From Hyphomonas beringensis (GTDB lineage: Bacteria > Pseudomonadota > Alphaproteobacteria > Caulobacterales > Hyphomonadaceae): 64,000 nt of DNA. This document shows, piece after piece, positions 53,220 to 63,513 of the stretch. The notes below the pieces were generated by a model that worked only from the letters and a program-made list of their open reading frames with translations, made no database searches and was not told where the DNA came from. The DNA lies in the NCBI RefSeq assembly GCF_000682755.1, contig NZ_AWFF01000035.1:1-64000 (forward strand), written 5' to 3'. Made by a program: the position numbers and the translations under genes. Each line of letters starts with the position of its first letter. Position 1 is the stretch's first letter.

Positions 53220-56200
53220 ATGCCTAAGCGCACCGATATCAGCTCCATTCTGGTCATCGGTGCTGGTCCGATCATTATCGGCCAGGCCTGTGAGTTCGAT
53301 TATTCAGGTGTTCAGGCCGTCAAGGCGCTGAAGAGCGAGGGGTACCGGGTCATCCTGGTAAACTCCAATCCTGCGACGATCATGACTGATCCTGAACTCG
53401 CCGATGCCACCTATATTGAGCCGATCCTGCCAGAGATCGTCGAGAAGATCATCGAGATCGAAAAGCCGGACGCTCTGCTGCCAACCATGGGCGGACAGAC
53501 CGCGCTCAACTGCGCGCTGGACATGCACTATGCCGGCATTCTGGAAAAGCACGGCGTTGAACTGATCGGCGCGCGCGCCGAAGCCATAGAGATGGCCGAA
53601 GATCGCAAGCTGTTCCGCGAAGCCATGGACCGTATCGGCCTGGAAAACCCCCGCGCTGCGATTATCGCCTCCCCCAAGAAGGAAAACGGCCAGTACGACC
53701 GGATCGAAGGCCTGAAGCGCGCTATGGATGCGCTGGACGAGGTGGGCCTGCCGGCCATCATCCGTCCGGCCTTTACGCTTGGCGGCACTGGCGGCGGTGT
53801 CGCCTATAATGTCGAGGAATATGAAGAGATCTGCCGCTCAGGCCTTGCAGCCTCTCCGATGGCGCAGATCCTGGTGGATGAAAGCCTGCTCGGGTGGAAA
53901 GAGTATGAGATGGAAGTTGTGCGCGACAAGGCGGACAATGCGATCATCATCTGCTCAATTGAGAATATTGACCCGATGGGTGTCCATACCGGCGACTCCA
54001 TCACCGTCGCGCCAGCCCTGACGCTGACCGACAAGGAATACCAGGTCATGCGGAATGCCTCTCTCGCCGTGCTGCGTGAGATCGGCGTCGAGACCGGCGG
54101 GTCGAACGTGCAGTTTGCCGTGAACCCGAAGGATGGCCGTCTGGTCGTGATCGAGATGAACCCGCGCGTGTCGCGGTCTTCGGCCCTCGCCTCCAAGGCA
54201 ACCGGTTTCCCGATTGCCAAGATCGCCGCGAAACTGGCCGTCGGCTTTACGCTGGACGAGCTGGACAATGACATTACGGGCGTAACACCGGCCTCGTTTG
54301 AGCCGACCATTGATTACGTCGTCACAAAAATCCCGCGCTTTGCCTTTGAGAAGTACAAGGGCGCCGAGCCTGTCCTGACCACGGCAATGAAATCCGTTGG
54401 CGAAGCCATGGCCATCGGCCGGAACTTCCAGGAAAGCCTTCAGAAGGCGCTTTGCTCTCTCGAAACCGGCCTGTGCGGTCTCGATGATATCGAGTTTGAA
54501 ACAGAGGCGGATTTACGCACGGCGCTGGGTGTTCCGTCTCCGGACCGTCTGCGTGTTGTGGCTCAGGCCCTGCGCCAGGGGCTGAGCGTGGACGAGGTCT
54601 ACCAGATTACCTCCATCGACAAATGGTTCCTGCGCCAGATCGCGGAACTGATGGAGACCGAGGCGGATGTGCGCAAGAACGGCCTGCCGGAAGACAAGCC
54701 CAGCATGGTGCACCTGAAATCCCTCGGCTTCTCTGACAAGCGCCTTGGCGCGCTGATTGGCCATAGCGAAAGCTGGGTGCGCGGCTATCGCCACTCCCTG
54801 AATGTGCGCCCGGTCTACAAGCGAATTGATACGTGTGCAGCAGAGTTTGCGGCGAAGACACCCTATCTCTACTCAACCTATGAACAGCCCGCCTTTGGCC
54901 AGGACGAGGCAGACTGTGAAGCCCTGCCCTCTACCCGCAACAAGGCGATGATCCTGGGCGGTGGCCCGAACCGGATCGGCCAGGGCATCGAGTTCGACTA
55001 TTGCTGTTGCCACGCGGCATTTGCCATGGAAGACCTTGGCGTCGAGTCCATCATGGTCAACTGTAACCCAGAAACGGTGTCTACGGACTATGACACATCG
55101 GACCGCCTCTATTTTGAACCGCTGACCGATGAGCATGTTCTGGAGATCATCCACAAGGAACAATCGGCTGGTACGCTGCAAGGCGTGATTGTGCAGTTCG
55201 GCGGTCAAACCCCGCTGAAACTTGCCAGCACTCTGGATGCGGAGAATGTGCCGATCCTGGGCACCAGCCCGGCCTCTATTGACCTGGCAGAAGACCGTGA
55301 GCAATTCGCCGCCCTGCTCGACAAGCTGAACATCCAGCAGGCCCCGTCCCGCACGGCGCGGAGCGTGGATGAAGCACAGGTAAAGGCCAACGAGATCGGC
55401 TATCCGGTGATGCTGCGCCCGTCCTTCGTGCTGGGTGGCCGCGCCATGGAAATCGCGCGCGATGATGAAGACCTGCGCAAATTCGCCGCCGAAGCCCTGC
55501 AGGTTTCCGGCGACGCATCGCTGTTCATCGACCGCTATCTCTCCGATGCGATCGAGGTGGATGTCGACGCGCTGTGCGACGGCGAGACCGTGCACGTCGC
55601 TGGCATCATGGAGCATATCGAAGAGGCCGGCGTGCACTCTGGCGACTCGGCCTGCGCGCTGCCACCTTACACGCTGTCTGAAAGCCTTCAGCGCCGCCTG
55701 AAGGACCAGACCATCGCGCTGGCCAAGGCCCTGCAGGTGCGCGGCCTGATCAACATCCAGTTCGCGGTGAAGGATGACGAGATCTATGTGCTGGAAGCCA
55801 ATCCGCGCGCTAGCCGTACCGTGCCATTCGTGGCCAAGGCCGTCGGCGCGCCGATCGCCAGCATCGCCGCAAAAGTGATGGCGGGCCGTCCGCTGCAGGA
55901 ATTTGACCTGACCAATGCCAATCCGCGCCGCGTTGCGGTGAAGGAAGCCGTTTTCCCGTTTGCCCGCTTCCCGGGTGTCGACCCGCAGCTGGGTCCGGAA
56001 ATGAGATCCACGGGTGAGGTAATGGGCTGGGATGATGATTTCGGCATGGCTTTCCTGAAGAGCCAGCTGGCCGGCGGCGTTCACCTGCCCGAATCGGGCA
56101 CCGTGTTCGTTTCTGTGAAGGATTCCGACAAAAAAGGCATCATCGAAGCGATCAGGAACCTGTCCGAGATGGGCTTTTCCATCGTTGCGACCAGCGGCAC

Positions 56201-56483
56201 TGCAACTTTCCTGGAAGGCGAAGGCCTGTCGGTCACGCGCACCAATAAAGTGCTTGAAGGACAGCCGCATATTGTCGACGCGATGATCAATGGCGACATC
56301 CAATTGGTGTTCAACACCACCGAAGGTGCAGCATCCATTGCAGATTCCGCCTCAATTCGGCGGACAGCGGTCAATCGGAAAATTCCGTACTTTACCACTC
56401 TTGCAGCTTCGATCGCTTCGGTGCAGGCTATTGCGAGTATGAAAGCCCGGGAAATCTCGGTTCGTGCCTTGCAATCGGCCTGA
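53220..56483 (+). CDS. carB: Carbamoyl phosphate synthetase, large subunit
   Basis: A 1087-residue enzyme that makes carbamoyl phosphate for pyrimidine and arginine synthesis. Two ATP-grasp halves start with [19 protein letters not shown] (near 15) and [19 protein letters not shown] (near 578). The C-terminal MGS-like allosteric domain covers about 950-1087. TAGGAG is 9 bases before the ATG. carA is not next to it, unlike many bacteria; the neighbours are an NTF2-like gene and greA. Confidence 0.98.
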   Translation: MPKRTDISSILVIGAGPIIIGQACEFDYSGVQAVKALKSEGYRVILVNSNPATIMTDPELADATYIEPILPEIVEKIIEIEKPDALLPTMGGQTALNCALDMHYAGILEKHGVELIGARAEAIEMAEDRKLFREAMDRIGLENPRAAIIASPKKENGQYDRIEGLKRAMDALDEVGLPAIIRPAFTLGGTGGGVAYNVEEYEEICRSGLAASPMAQILVDESLLGWKEYEMEVVRDKADNAIIICSIENIDPMGVHTGDSITVAPALTLTDKEYQVMRNASLAVLREIGVETGGSNVQFAVNPKDGRLVVIEMNPRVSRSSALASKATGFPIAKIAAKLAVGFTLDELDNDITGVTPASFEPTIDYVVTKIPRFAFEKYKGAEPVLTTAMKSVGEAMAIGRNFQESLQKALCSLETGLCGLDDIEFETEADLRTALGVPSPDRLRVVAQALRQGLSVDEVYQITSIDKWFLRQIAELMETEADVRKNGLPEDKPSMVHLKSLGFSDKRLGALIGHSESWVRGYRHSLNVRPVYKRIDTCAAEFAAKTPYLYSTYEQPAFGQDEADCEALPSTRNKAMILGGGPNRIGQGIEFDYCCCHAAFAMEDLGVESIMVNCNPETVSTDYDTSDRLYFEPLTDEHVLEIIHKEQSAGTLQGVIVQFGGQTPLKLASTLDAENVPILGTSPASIDLAEDREQFAALLDKLNIQQAPSRTARSVDEAQVKANEIGYPVMLRPSFVLGGRAMEIARDDEDLRKFAAEALQVSGDASLFIDRYLSDAIEVDVDALCDGETVHVAGIMEHIEEAGVHSGDSACALPPYTLSESLQRRLKDQTIALAKALQVRGLINIQFAVKDDEIYVLEANPRASRTVPFVAKAVGAPIASIAAKVMAGRPLQEFDLTNANPRRVAVKEAVFPFARFPGVDPQLGPEMRSTGEVMGWDDDFGMAFLKSQLAGGVHLPESGTVFVSVKDSDKKGIIEAIRNLSEMGFSIVATSGTATFLEGEGLSVTRTNKVLEGQPHIVDAMINGDIQLVFNTTEGAASIADSASIRRTAVNRKIPYFTTLAASIASVQAIASMKAREISVRALQSA

Positions 56484-56552
56484 ACGCGCCCCACTTGACG
56501 CCCTTCATATTTAAGACAACGATTTTTGCCGCCAACTATAGAGGTGACATCC

Positions 56553-57026
56553 ATGGAACGCATTCCCATGACCGCAGAAGGCCATGCTGCGCTTCAGGCA
56601 GAACTGAAAACGCTGAAATCCATCGAACGCCCCAATATCATTGCGGCGATTTCTGAAGCGCGCGCGCATGGTGACCTTTCGGAAAATGCCGAGTACCACG
56701 CCGCGAAAGAGAAGCAGAGCTTCATCGAAGGCCGTATTGCCGAGATCGACGACAAACTGGCCCGCGCCGAAGTTATCGATGTCAGCAAGCTGACGGGATC
56801 GAAAATCCGCTTTGGCGCAACCGTGACATTGATTGATGTCGATACGGAAGATGAGAGTACCTACAAGATCGTGGGCGAAGACGAGGCCAATGTGAAGGAT
56901 GGCAAGATTTCCATCACCTCACCGATTGCCCGTGCCCTGATCGGCAAGGAAGAAGGCGACGAAGCCGAAGTGGCCGCCCCCTCCGGGGCCCGCGCATACG
57001 AAATCGCCAAGGTCGGGTACAACTAA
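56553..57026 (+). CDS. greA: Transcription elongation factor GreA
   Basis: A 157-residue factor that rescues backtracked RNA polymerase by stimulating transcript cleavage. Start at 56553 ([14 protein letters not shown]), GAGGTG upstream. The N-terminal coiled coil carries the tip acidic pair in [17 protein letters not shown], and the C-terminal FKBP-like domain is complete. It is 69 bp past carB and abuts the next gene with no gap. Confidence 0.97.
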   Translation: MERIPMTAEGHAALQAELKTLKSIERPNIIAAISEARAHGDLSENAEYHAAKEKQSFIEGRIAEIDDKLARAEVIDVSKLTGSKIRFGATVTLIDVDTEDESTYKIVGEDEANVKDGKISITSPIARALIGKEEGDEAEVAAPSGARAYEIAKVGYN

Positions 57027-58106
57027 ATGGCGAAGGCGGGGTCGCTCGGACCATCCGTCTGGGCGGTCTCAGACGGCCGCGCAGGCAATGCTGCGCAGGT
57101 GCGTGCCGTGCTGCAGGCGCTGGGCGAAACCCGCCGGTGGATCCAGATTGCGCACATTCCAGGCGAAGGCCACCGGTCCGATCCGCTGGTGCTGACCCCG
57201 CGTGCGCCCTGGACCTGGCTGCCCGCGGACAAGTGGCCATCTCCCCTCGCCTCCCTTCCGAAGGACCAGCGCGCCCTGCTGACGCCTCCCTGGCCGAATG
57301 TATGGATCGCGGCAGGCCGTCGCTCCGCTCCGCTAACGCGCGCAATACGCGAACTGTCGGGCGGCAAGACGCTGACGGTGCAGATCCTGGACCCACGCAT
57401 TCCGCCGGAGAATTTCGACCTTCTGGTCACGCCAAAGCATGACGAAGTGGAAGGCGACAATGTCATCCAGACCGTTGGCTCGCCGTCCTATTTCGCGCCG
57501 GACCTGATCGAGGATGCCGGTCAGTCTTTCGCAGACCTGGCCGATGAACGTGGCAAGAGCGCCATTGTCATTCTTGGCGGGAACTCCCGTGCACATACAT
57601 TCACAGACGCCGCCGCAGAGCGGCTGGAGTCGCAATTGCGCATTCTGGCAAGCCAGGGCTGGCGCCTGCGCGTCACCACATCCCGCCGTACGCCTGTGCC
57701 CATCGTGGCAAAGTTCCGTGCCATGGCGGATGAAATCGGCGCGCGATTCTGGTCAGGCCCTGAGGATGGCGACAATCCCTATCTCGCCTGGCTGATCTTT
57801 TCCGATTGCGCCATCGTAACCGAAGACAGCGCCAATATGCTGTCCGATGCCGCCTGGCACGATCTGCCGATCCATATTGTCAGGCTGGAAGGCCGCTCGA
57901 AAAAGTTCGACAAGCTTCATCAGAGCCTGATCGACCATGGCGCAGCGCGCTGGTTTGGCGGCACGCTGGAAACCTGGAGCTATCCTGCCCTACGCGAAGC
58001 AGACAAGGTGGCCGATGCCATCGTGAAAAAGCTGTTGCAGCAATATCCCCAACCGGAAATGGGCGGCGACGAGACCAAGGTGGCCGCGCCGGACTGGCTC
58101 AGCTGA
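57027..58106 (+). CDS. Mitochondrial-fission ELM1-like family protein
   Basis: A 359-residue protein of the ELM1/COG3660 type, a GT-B-like fold found in Alphaproteobacteria and plants. WAVSDGRAGNAAQV opens the protein, ILGGNSRAHTF lies near 190, and the SDCAIVTEDSANMLSDAA stretch near 262 is characteristic of the family. The ATG follows the greA stop directly, so translational coupling is likely. Its bacterial role is unknown. Confidence 0.85.
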   Translation: MAKAGSLGPSVWAVSDGRAGNAAQVRAVLQALGETRRWIQIAHIPGEGHRSDPLVLTPRAPWTWLPADKWPSPLASLPKDQRALLTPPWPNVWIAAGRRSAPLTRAIRELSGGKTLTVQILDPRIPPENFDLLVTPKHDEVEGDNVIQTVGSPSYFAPDLIEDAGQSFADLADERGKSAIVILGGNSRAHTFTDAAAERLESQLRILASQGWRLRVTTSRRTPVPIVAKFRAMADEIGARFWSGPEDGDNPYLAWLIFSDCAIVTEDSANMLSDAAWHDLPIHIVRLEGRSKKFDKLHQSLIDHGAARWFGGTLETWSYPALREADKVADAIVKKLLQQYPQPEMGGDETKVAAPDWLS

Positions 58107-58179
58107 CCTGATCTTCGTTTGCATTCCCCGCCTGTTTGGGGCCTAATGCTACCTACCAGTCAGGTGGGGGCTGTTTTTG

Positions 58180-58914
58180 ATGGCAAGAGACATGGAGTCA
58201 CTTCGCACCTATTTCCGCGATTGCCGGAACGCAGAGAGCTTCGAAGATCTGCGTGTTGCCGCTGTGTGCTATCACAAAACCACCTCAGTCAAGATGGCCA
58301 GCTATATGCATTTCCCGCCTGTGGGCGCGCGGGATTTCAATGGCGAAATCCGCATTGCCGAGTTTGGCTATCCGGAAGAGTGGCGGCAAACTTATCTGCG
58401 CAAAAAGCTGTACCAGAATGATCCGCTGGCCCGACGTGCGCCGAGCTTCATCCGCCCCTATTTCTGGAGCGAGGTCGGGCAGTTTTCCAATCTGACCGAT
58501 GAAGAGCGCAGCTATATCAACATGGTCAGCCAGGAGCATTTAGGCGAAGGCCTCAGCGTTCCGGTATTCGGCCCTGCGCAACGAAACGGATATTGCGCCC
58601 TCGGCTTTGGCCGCGGCAATCCGGTGCCGTCTGACGACGAGGTTCTGGAATTGCAGGCCGCCTGCCAGATGGGTCATCTGGCCTATTGCGAATTGCTGCT
58701 AAAGGATCTGCCCAAGGGCACCAATCTGTCCTCAAGAGAAAGAGAAATCCTGTACTGGATTGTACGGGGGCAGACAAATGCGCAGATTGCGGAATCCACG
58801 CGCCTGTCTCGCAATACGGTGGAAACCTATATAAGGCGCTGTTTCCAGAAGCTGAATGTAAATGACCGTGTGTCGGCCGCGCTGCGTGGCATGGCGCTGG
58901 GCATGGTGGACTAG
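58180..58914 (+). CDS. LuxR-type quorum-sensing regulator without partner synthase
   Basis: A 244-residue regulator. The autoinducer-binding domain keeps all six residues that line the LuxR/TraR acyl-homoserine-lactone pocket with exact spacing: W68, Y72, D81, P82, W96 and G124 (LuxR W57, Y61, D70, P71, W85, G113). The C-terminal HTH (about 180-244) has LSSREREILYWIVRGQTN and TRLSRNTVETYIRR. No luxI is in the window, so it is a solo. GGTGGGGG precedes the ATG; ATG at 58192 is an alternative. Confidence 0.92.
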   Translation: MARDMESLRTYFRDCRNAESFEDLRVAAVCYHKTTSVKMASYMHFPPVGARDFNGEIRIAEFGYPEEWRQTYLRKKLYQNDPLARRAPSFIRPYFWSEVGQFSNLTDEERSYINMVSQEHLGEGLSVPVFGPAQRNGYCALGFGRGNPVPSDDEVLELQAACQMGHLAYCELLLKDLPKGTNLSSREREILYWIVRGQTNAQIAESTRLSRNTVETYIRRCFQKLNVNDRVSAALRGMALGMVD

Positions 58915-58920
58915 GGCCCG

Positions 58921-59475
58921 TTAGAGCCGGAACGCCTGCTGGACTTTCAGAGCAGCCTGCTGAGGCGTCATATCGCCAGTATCAATTTCCAGATCATAGG
59001 TTGCGCCAATATGGACGCGCGTGTGCTGCCAGCGGGCCTGGCCGATATCCCGGTCGCCGCGCGCGACTTCCCGCTGCTCCAGAATGGCGAGAGGCGCGCT
59101 GACACCGACGAAGAAGACCTCATGATTGCTCAGCAGGCGGATATAGTCGACTTGTTCCGCGCCCTCTCTCAACCACACATCATCGACGATCATATCCAGA
59201 CCGCTGTCTGCCATAGCGGCCACCGCCTTGCGCATGCCCGATATCAGCTTCGCACCATAAGCCCCTGTCTTGATTAAAACTTCTGGTGGGGCAGCCCCTT
59301 CAACCGGGGCAAAAACAAAGCCGTCAGGGTGATTGTTCAAACGGCGCGGCTGCATGGTCAGAAAGTCATCCATCCGCACATGCAGGAAAGGCCGGGATGT
59401 CACATCCTGAAGGGCGCGGGCCAGAGATGTCTTGCCCGCGCTTGTTGTACCATTCAGGATAATGACAATTGCCAT
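58921..59475 (-). CDS. Chloramphenicol phosphotransferase-like P-loop kinase
   Basis: A 184-residue P-loop protein beginning MAIVIILNGTTSAGKTS (Walker A at about 9-17). The pattern MDDFL, DMIVDDVW, then REVARGDRDIGQARWQHTRVH and YDLEIDT matches the CPT family. CPT of Streptomyces inactivates chloramphenicol; most relatives phosphorylate unknown substrates, so resistance is not implied. It starts 4 bp after the mnmA stop, so the two are likely co-transcribed. Confidence 0.85.
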   Translation of the reverse strand: MAIVIILNGTTSAGKTSLARALQDVTSRPFLHVRMDDFLTMQPRRLNNHPDGFVFAPVEGAAPPEVLIKTGAYGAKLISGMRKAVAAMADSGLDMIVDDVWLREGAEQVDYIRLLSNHEVFFVGVSAPLAILEQREVARGDRDIGQARWQHTRVHIGATYDLEIDTGDMTPQQAALKVQQAFRL

Positions 59476-59479
59476 GGGC

Positions 59480-60664
59480 TCACGCAGCCACCACGCGCTC
59501 ATCGGCCGGAATGGCTTTCAGGATGAAGCCACCGCCCATAATACGCGTGCTGCCTTCCGGATCATACATGACAGCGGCCTGACCGCGCGCGACGCCCTCT
59601 TCCGGCTCATCAAACCAGATGACCGGCACGTCATCACTCCAGCCAAGCCGGGCCGGAACCGGCGGCCGGGTAGAGCGAACACGGACGAGCACAGGCGCGC
59701 CCGCATTGGCAGCCTCTTCCAGAGAGCCGTCGCCAATCCAGTTCAACTCTTCCAGCAACAGGCCTGACGTCATCAAGGCTTCCCGAGGGCCGACAATAAC
59801 CCGGCGGTTCGGCGCATCAATCTTGACGACAAAGAGCGGCTCACCCGTCGCAACGCCAAGGCCGCGGCGCTGGCCGATCGTGTAGTGGATGACGCCATTA
59901 TGTTCGCCCAGCACGCGGCCATCGAGATGCACGATCTCACCGCCGCGGCCTGAGCCTGGACGCAGTTTCTCAACCACATTCGCGTAAGAGCCTGTGGGCA
60001 CGAAGCAGATGTCCTGGCTGTCAGGCTTGGAGGCCACAGGCAGGCTGAAGTGCTCCGCCAGTTTGCGCACCTCAGTCTTCGGCATCCCGCCCAGCGGGAA
60101 GCGCAGATAGTCCAGCTGCTCCGTTGTCGTCGCAAACAGGAAATAGGACTGATCCCGGCTCGCATCGGCGGCGCGGTGCAGCTCTGCCCCGGTCTCCCCC
60201 TCTTCGCGGCGGATATAGTGGCCGGTCGCAAGACAGTCCGCCCCAAGATCCTTTGCCGTTTTCAGGAGGTCCGAGAATTTGACCGTCTGATTGCAGCGAA
60301 TGCATGGGATCGGGGTGGAGCCGGCCAGATAGGTGTCGGCAAAGTCTTCCATCACCTGCTCGCGGAACTTCGACTCGTAATCCAGCACATAATGCGGAAT
60401 GCCGATCTGGTCTGACACGTTGCGGGCATCATGGATGTCCTGCCCGGCGCAACAGGCGCCTTTCTTCTCGATGGCGGCGCCATGGTCGTAGAGCTGCAGC
60501 GTGATGCCGATGACATCATAGCCCTGCGCCTTCAGCAGCGCGGCCACAACAGAGCTGTCGACCCCGCCCGACATGGCGGCGACGACCCGCGTTTCCCCAG
60601 GCGGTTTGGCAAATCCAAGAGAGTTCACGCGGCCATCCCAGGCCGGCGGCAATTCATAAGTCAT
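59480..60664 (-). CDS. mnmA: tRNA-specific 2-thiouridylase MnmA
   Basis: A 394-residue enzyme that thiolates U34 of tRNA-Lys, -Glu and -Gln. ATP motif SGGVDSS is at 33-39; the two catalytic cysteines lie in PCIRCN and SQDICF, and [21 protein letters not shown] and [11 protein letters not shown] match the family. GGAGTGAG precedes the ATG. It heads a two-gene unit with the CPT-like kinase. Confidence 0.97.
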   Translation of the reverse strand: MTYELPPAWDGRVNSLGFAKPPGETRVVAAMSGGVDSSVVAALLKAQGYDVIGITLQLYDHGAAIEKKGACCAGQDIHDARNVSDQIGIPHYVLDYESKFREQVMEDFADTYLAGSTPIPCIRCNQTVKFSDLLKTAKDLGADCLATGHYIRREEGETGAELHRAADASRDQSYFLFATTTEQLDYLRFPLGGMPKTEVRKLAEHFSLPVASKPDSQDICFVPTGSYANVVEKLRPGSGRGGEIVHLDGRVLGEHNGVIHYTIGQRRGLGVATGEPLFVVKIDAPNRRVIVGPREALMTSGLLLEELNWIGDGSLEEAANAGAPVLVRVRSTRPPVPARLGWSDDVPVIWFDEPEEGVARGQAAVMYDPEGSTRIMGGGFILKAIPADERVVAA

Positions 60665-60747
60665 ATCTCACTCCAACCGGGTTCAAGGCCCGGAGCAGTT
60701 TCAGGAAAGGCAGGCATATAGCGCGAGATGCGCCAAATTGCGAGGGA

Positions 60748-61590
60748 TCAGGCTGCAGAGGCCTCGGCATTCGCGGTTCCGGCGGCGACCCAGCCGCCGC
60801 GGAAGTCCCGTGCCGGCTCCAGCTTGTCGGTGATGCCGATCAGGTTTTCGCCGCTGCCGAGCAGCAGCATCGCGCCTGGCATCATCTGTTCGGCAATACT
60901 CTCGACCACACGTTTGCGGGCCGGTTTCGCCATGCCGGACAGCACATTGCGGCACAGAACGACATCAAACTTGCCAAGGCCGTGGGCGCTTTCCAGCAGA
61001 TTGTGCTGACGGAAGCTGACGCGGGAACGCAGATCCTCGGAAAGCTCCCATTGTCCGGTCTCAAGTCGCGTGAAGTGCTTGATCAGGCGGCGAATGGAGA
61101 GGCCGCGCTGAACTTCATAATGGCCGAACCGGCCAATACGCGCCTTCTCTGTCACCACTTTGCAGATATCTGTGGAGAGAAGTTCAATCTTCGCGCCCCG
61201 CAGAGCTGGCGGCATCTCGTCTTCCAGAAGGATCGCCAGAGAATAGGCTTCCTGCCCAGTGCTGCCACCGGCGCACCAGACTTTCAGACGGCCCGTATTG
61301 GAAGCTTTCAGACGCTTGGGCAGCACATCCTCGACGACGCGTTGCAGGCAGTCGCGATCCCGAAAGAACCAGGTGTCCTTGGACACGAGGGCTGCAGCAA
61401 TCTCGGCCGCAAAGATCGGGTTGGCGCGCGATTTCAGGCAGTGCACCAGATCCGCCATGGAGCCAAAGCCCTCGCGCCGCGCGATGGGCGCAAGGCGGGC
61501 CTCAATCAGATAGGATTTGGATTTCGGAATTGCCTGACCGGAGCTTTTCAGCGCCAGATCTGCCAATTCGTTGAAGACCTCTTCCTGCAT
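60748..61590 (-). CDS. cheR: CheR-type protein-glutamate methyltransferase
   Basis: A 280-residue chemoreceptor methyltransferase. The N-terminal helical domain (about 1-75) is followed by the SAM-binding domain with VWCAGGSTGQEAYSLA near 107 and FDVVLCRNVLSGM near 215. GGAG is six bases before ATG 61590. The Gly-Ser-Thr order and CRN motif are typical. No MCP or CheB is adjacent; neighbours are a receiver protein and ChpT, so it may feed motility or a local signalling pathway. Confidence 0.92.
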   Translation of the reverse strand: MQEEVFNELADLALKSSGQAIPKSKSYLIEARLAPIARREGFGSMADLVHCLKSRANPIFAAEIAAALVSKDTWFFRDRDCLQRVVEDVLPKRLKASNTGRLKVWCAGGSTGQEAYSLAILLEDEMPPALRGAKIELLSTDICKVVTEKARIGRFGHYEVQRGLSIRRLIKHFTRLETGQWELSEDLRSRVSFRQHNLLESAHGLGKFDVVLCRNVLSGMAKPARKRVVESIAEQMMPGAMLLLGSGENLIGITDKLEPARDFRGGWVAAGTANAEASAA

Positions 61591-61656
61591 CAACCACTCC
61601 GACCGGACATTCTGCCCCAGAGGTTTACCAATGGGGACGTTTTATTAAGAAAGACT

Positions 61657-62022
61657 TCAGACCAGCCCGACTTCTGCGAATTTGCTTTCCAGAATATCGG
61701 CGTCAAAAGGCTTCATGATGAATTCGTCAGCGCCGCACCGCAGCGCTTCATTGATGTGCTCTGCATCATTCTCGATGGAGCAGAACACAACGAGGGGCCG
61801 CGCGCCCCCCTCTTCCCGGCGCAGGGAGCGCAGGAAGTCCAACCCGTTCATGACGGGCATGTTCCAGTCCAGCAGCACAGCATCCGGCATTTTCTCCCGG
61901 CACATGCGCATTGCCTGAGCACCGTCACCTGCTTCCATGACGTCAAAGCGCAGGTCCCGCACAATGCGCGCAGCCACCTTCCGCACAACGCGGGAGTCAT
62001 CAACAATCAGACAAGTCTTCAT
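61657..62022 (-). CDS. Single-domain response regulator (CheY-like)
   Basis: A 121-residue receiver: D8-D9 acidic pair, phospho-acceptor D52 in VLLDWNMP, Ser in VFCSIEN (the usual Thr/Ser position) and Lys in IMKPF. No output domain. The start at 62022 (MKTCLIVDDS) has AGGG upstream. It lies between chpT (90 bp upstream) and cheR (67 bp downstream) on one strand, an arrangement that suggests a link between cell-cycle phosphorelay and chemotaxis. Confidence 0.92.
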   Translation of the reverse strand: MKTCLIVDDSRVVRKVAARIVRDLRFDVMEAGDGAQAMRMCREKMPDAVLLDWNMPVMNGLDFLRSLRREEGGARPLVVFCSIENDAEHINEALRCGADEFIMKPFDADILESKFAEVGLV

Positions 62023-62111
62023 GGCGTGCCCTGTACGCAATAGTCCCACCGTGCAAGCTCGCTGAGGCCGGTTAAGAATTTATTGCCAAAGTGTAAATTT
62101 GCTGCGCCTGC

Positions 62112-62753
62112 TTACCCTTCAGCGCGAATGCCTGTGGCCATGAAAATGACCGTATCGTCACCCTGACTGGCCGTCAGTTCACCGCCCAGACCATCGCAAA
62201 TCATCTTGGCAAACAGCGGCTGGATGTTCTCTGGACGCCAGCCATCCTCGGGCTCATCATTGGTGAGGGCCTTTAGGGCGTCTGGGCGCAGTTTGGCGCG
62301 CTTGCCCTTGCAGGTCAGCGTAATGGTCATGCCACCCGCCTCGTTGCGGATACGCACGCTGATCACGCCGCCACGTGGCAAGGAATCCACGGCCATCAAA
62401 ACCATGTTCATCATCATGCGCACATGAGAGAAGCTCAGATGGTCTGTCTGGATGTCGAATTCGATGCTGGGCCGGTGGCTCTTGACGAAATTCTCTGTGA
62501 TTTTGCGCGCTTCGTGAATGTCCGCCGCGCCGGAGTTCAGCCCGATCGAGCCGAAGGCGTAGCGGAGATACTGGATGCGGGCCCCTGCCTTTTCGGCGCC
62601 GTCCTCCAGCAAGGCCTGCGCCTGGGCTTTCATCTCCATGTCGCCGGGGTCGTTCAGCAGGTCGAGCGCATTGGTCACCGAGGAAACCGGCGAGACGAGA
62701 TCATGGCAGATGCGCGACGCAATATATGCAGACAGGCGTGCAGGATCGATCAT
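62112..62753 (-). CDS. chpT: Histidine phosphotransferase ChpT
   Basis: A 213-residue protein that relays phosphate from CckA to CtrA and CpdR in Caulobacter. The DHp-like helix has the phospho-His at H17 in SRICHDLVSPVSSV, followed by the Asn-less pseudo-ATPase fold (FSHVRMMMNMVLMAVDSLPRGG in pattern). ATG 62753 is used; a TTG four codons upstream with GGGG before it is possible. It is followed by a receiver and cheR. CtrA and CckA genes are not in the window. Confidence 0.88.
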   Translation of the reverse strand: MIDPARLSAYIASRICHDLVSPVSSVTNALDLLNDPGDMEMKAQAQALLEDGAEKAGARIQYLRYAFGSIGLNSGAADIHEARKITENFVKSHRPSIEFDIQTDHLSFSHVRMMMNMVLMAVDSLPRGGVISVRIRNEAGGMTITLTCKGKRAKLRPDALKALTNDEPEDGWRPENIQPLFAKMICDGLGGELTASQGDDTVIFMATGIRAEG

Positions 62754-62857
62754 GGAAGTGGACAAGCCCCGTTCTTGTATTAACTCGATAGCAGGATTGA
62801 GTGAGCCGCGCCGCCTGTCAATCGAGGCACCGTGAACTATACGCTACAAATACACGA

Positions 62858-63106
62858 CTAGATGTCGTGTTCACCACCATCTTCAGGCCGGTCAATATCA
62901 TCATAACCATGACGTGCGCTGTGGAATGTCAGCATGAACAGGCCAATCGACAGCGCCAGAGTGAGCACACCCCCGATAATGTACGCAGCCCAGCCATGCC
63001 CGGAAATGCCATCCCGCATGTTCTGCCAAAACAGCGACAGCACCCAGAGCATGAGCCCGAGTAGGACGAAGCTAGCAGTGATCCAGAGGACAAGTTTGCG
63101 GGACAT
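62858..63106 (-). CDS. Small two-helix membrane protein
   Basis: An 82-residue protein with two hydrophobic helices (about 5-26 and 40-63) and a charged C-terminus (YDDIDRPEDGGEHDI). I do not recognise the family. It lies just downstream of the ydbL-like gene on the same strand and 35 bp from its stop, so it may be part of that unit. Confidence 0.65.
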   Translation of the reverse strand: MSRKLVLWITASFVLLGLMLWVLSLFWQNMRDGISGHGWAAYIIGGVLTLALSIGLFMLTFHSARHGYDDIDRPEDGGEHDI

Positions 63107-63141
63107 GGCCCTTAGCTAGCCTCTGTCCCGCAACAGGCAAC

Positions 63142-63489
63142 CTATTTCTGCTTCCAGCTGCCGCTGGCGTCCATGTAATACTGGCCGGGTTTGAGATCCG
63201 AGATCAGCTTTTCACCGGTCACGCGCGCCACCTGGGCGACGGATGTGCCGGTCTGTGCCGCGATCTCGGCATATTTGGCCGCGCGCTTGTTGTTGATCTC
63301 CTGAACCTTGCGGACCACGGCAGGGTCCGCCGAGCCAACAACGCCTAGACGGCCGTCTATACGCTCACCCACCTGACCAGACTGAATGGCAGCATCAATG
63401 ACAGGGTCACCGGCCCAGGCAGCTGGTGCCATGCTGGCAAGCCCCAGGGCCAGAATGAGAGAGGCAAAAATCGTGCGAAGGGATTTCAT
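63142..63489 (-). CDS. ydbL: YdbL/DUF1318 family periplasmic protein
   Basis: A 115-residue protein with a signal peptide (cleavage near AWAG, about 27). The mature part, GQVGERIDGRLGVV, VRKVQEINNKRAAKYAEIAAQTG and LKPGQYYMDASGSW in pattern, matches DUF1318/YdbL. In E. coli YdbL partners YdbH and YnbE, an AsmA-like phospholipid transport bridge. AGGAGA precedes the ATG. It is 24 bp past the ynbE-like stop. Confidence 0.9.
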   Translation of the reverse strand: MKSLRTIFASLILALGLASMAPAAWAGDPVIDAAIQSGQVGERIDGRLGVVGSADPAVVRKVQEINNKRAAKYAEIAAQTGTSVAQVARVTGEKLISDLKPGQYYMDASGSWKQK

Positions 63490-63513
63490 GATGTGTCTCC
63501 TGACTTCGCTAAA

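Noticed and set aside
58149-58170. ACCTACCAGTCAGGT before the LuxR solo, as a lux box
   Set aside because: It is only 15 bp with imperfect symmetry, shorter than the usual 18-20 bp lux box, and is not convincing.
58921-59475. Chloramphenicol resistance from the CPT-like gene
   Set aside because: Most CPT-like P-loop proteins have no shown drug activity; motif similarity alone does not support resistance.
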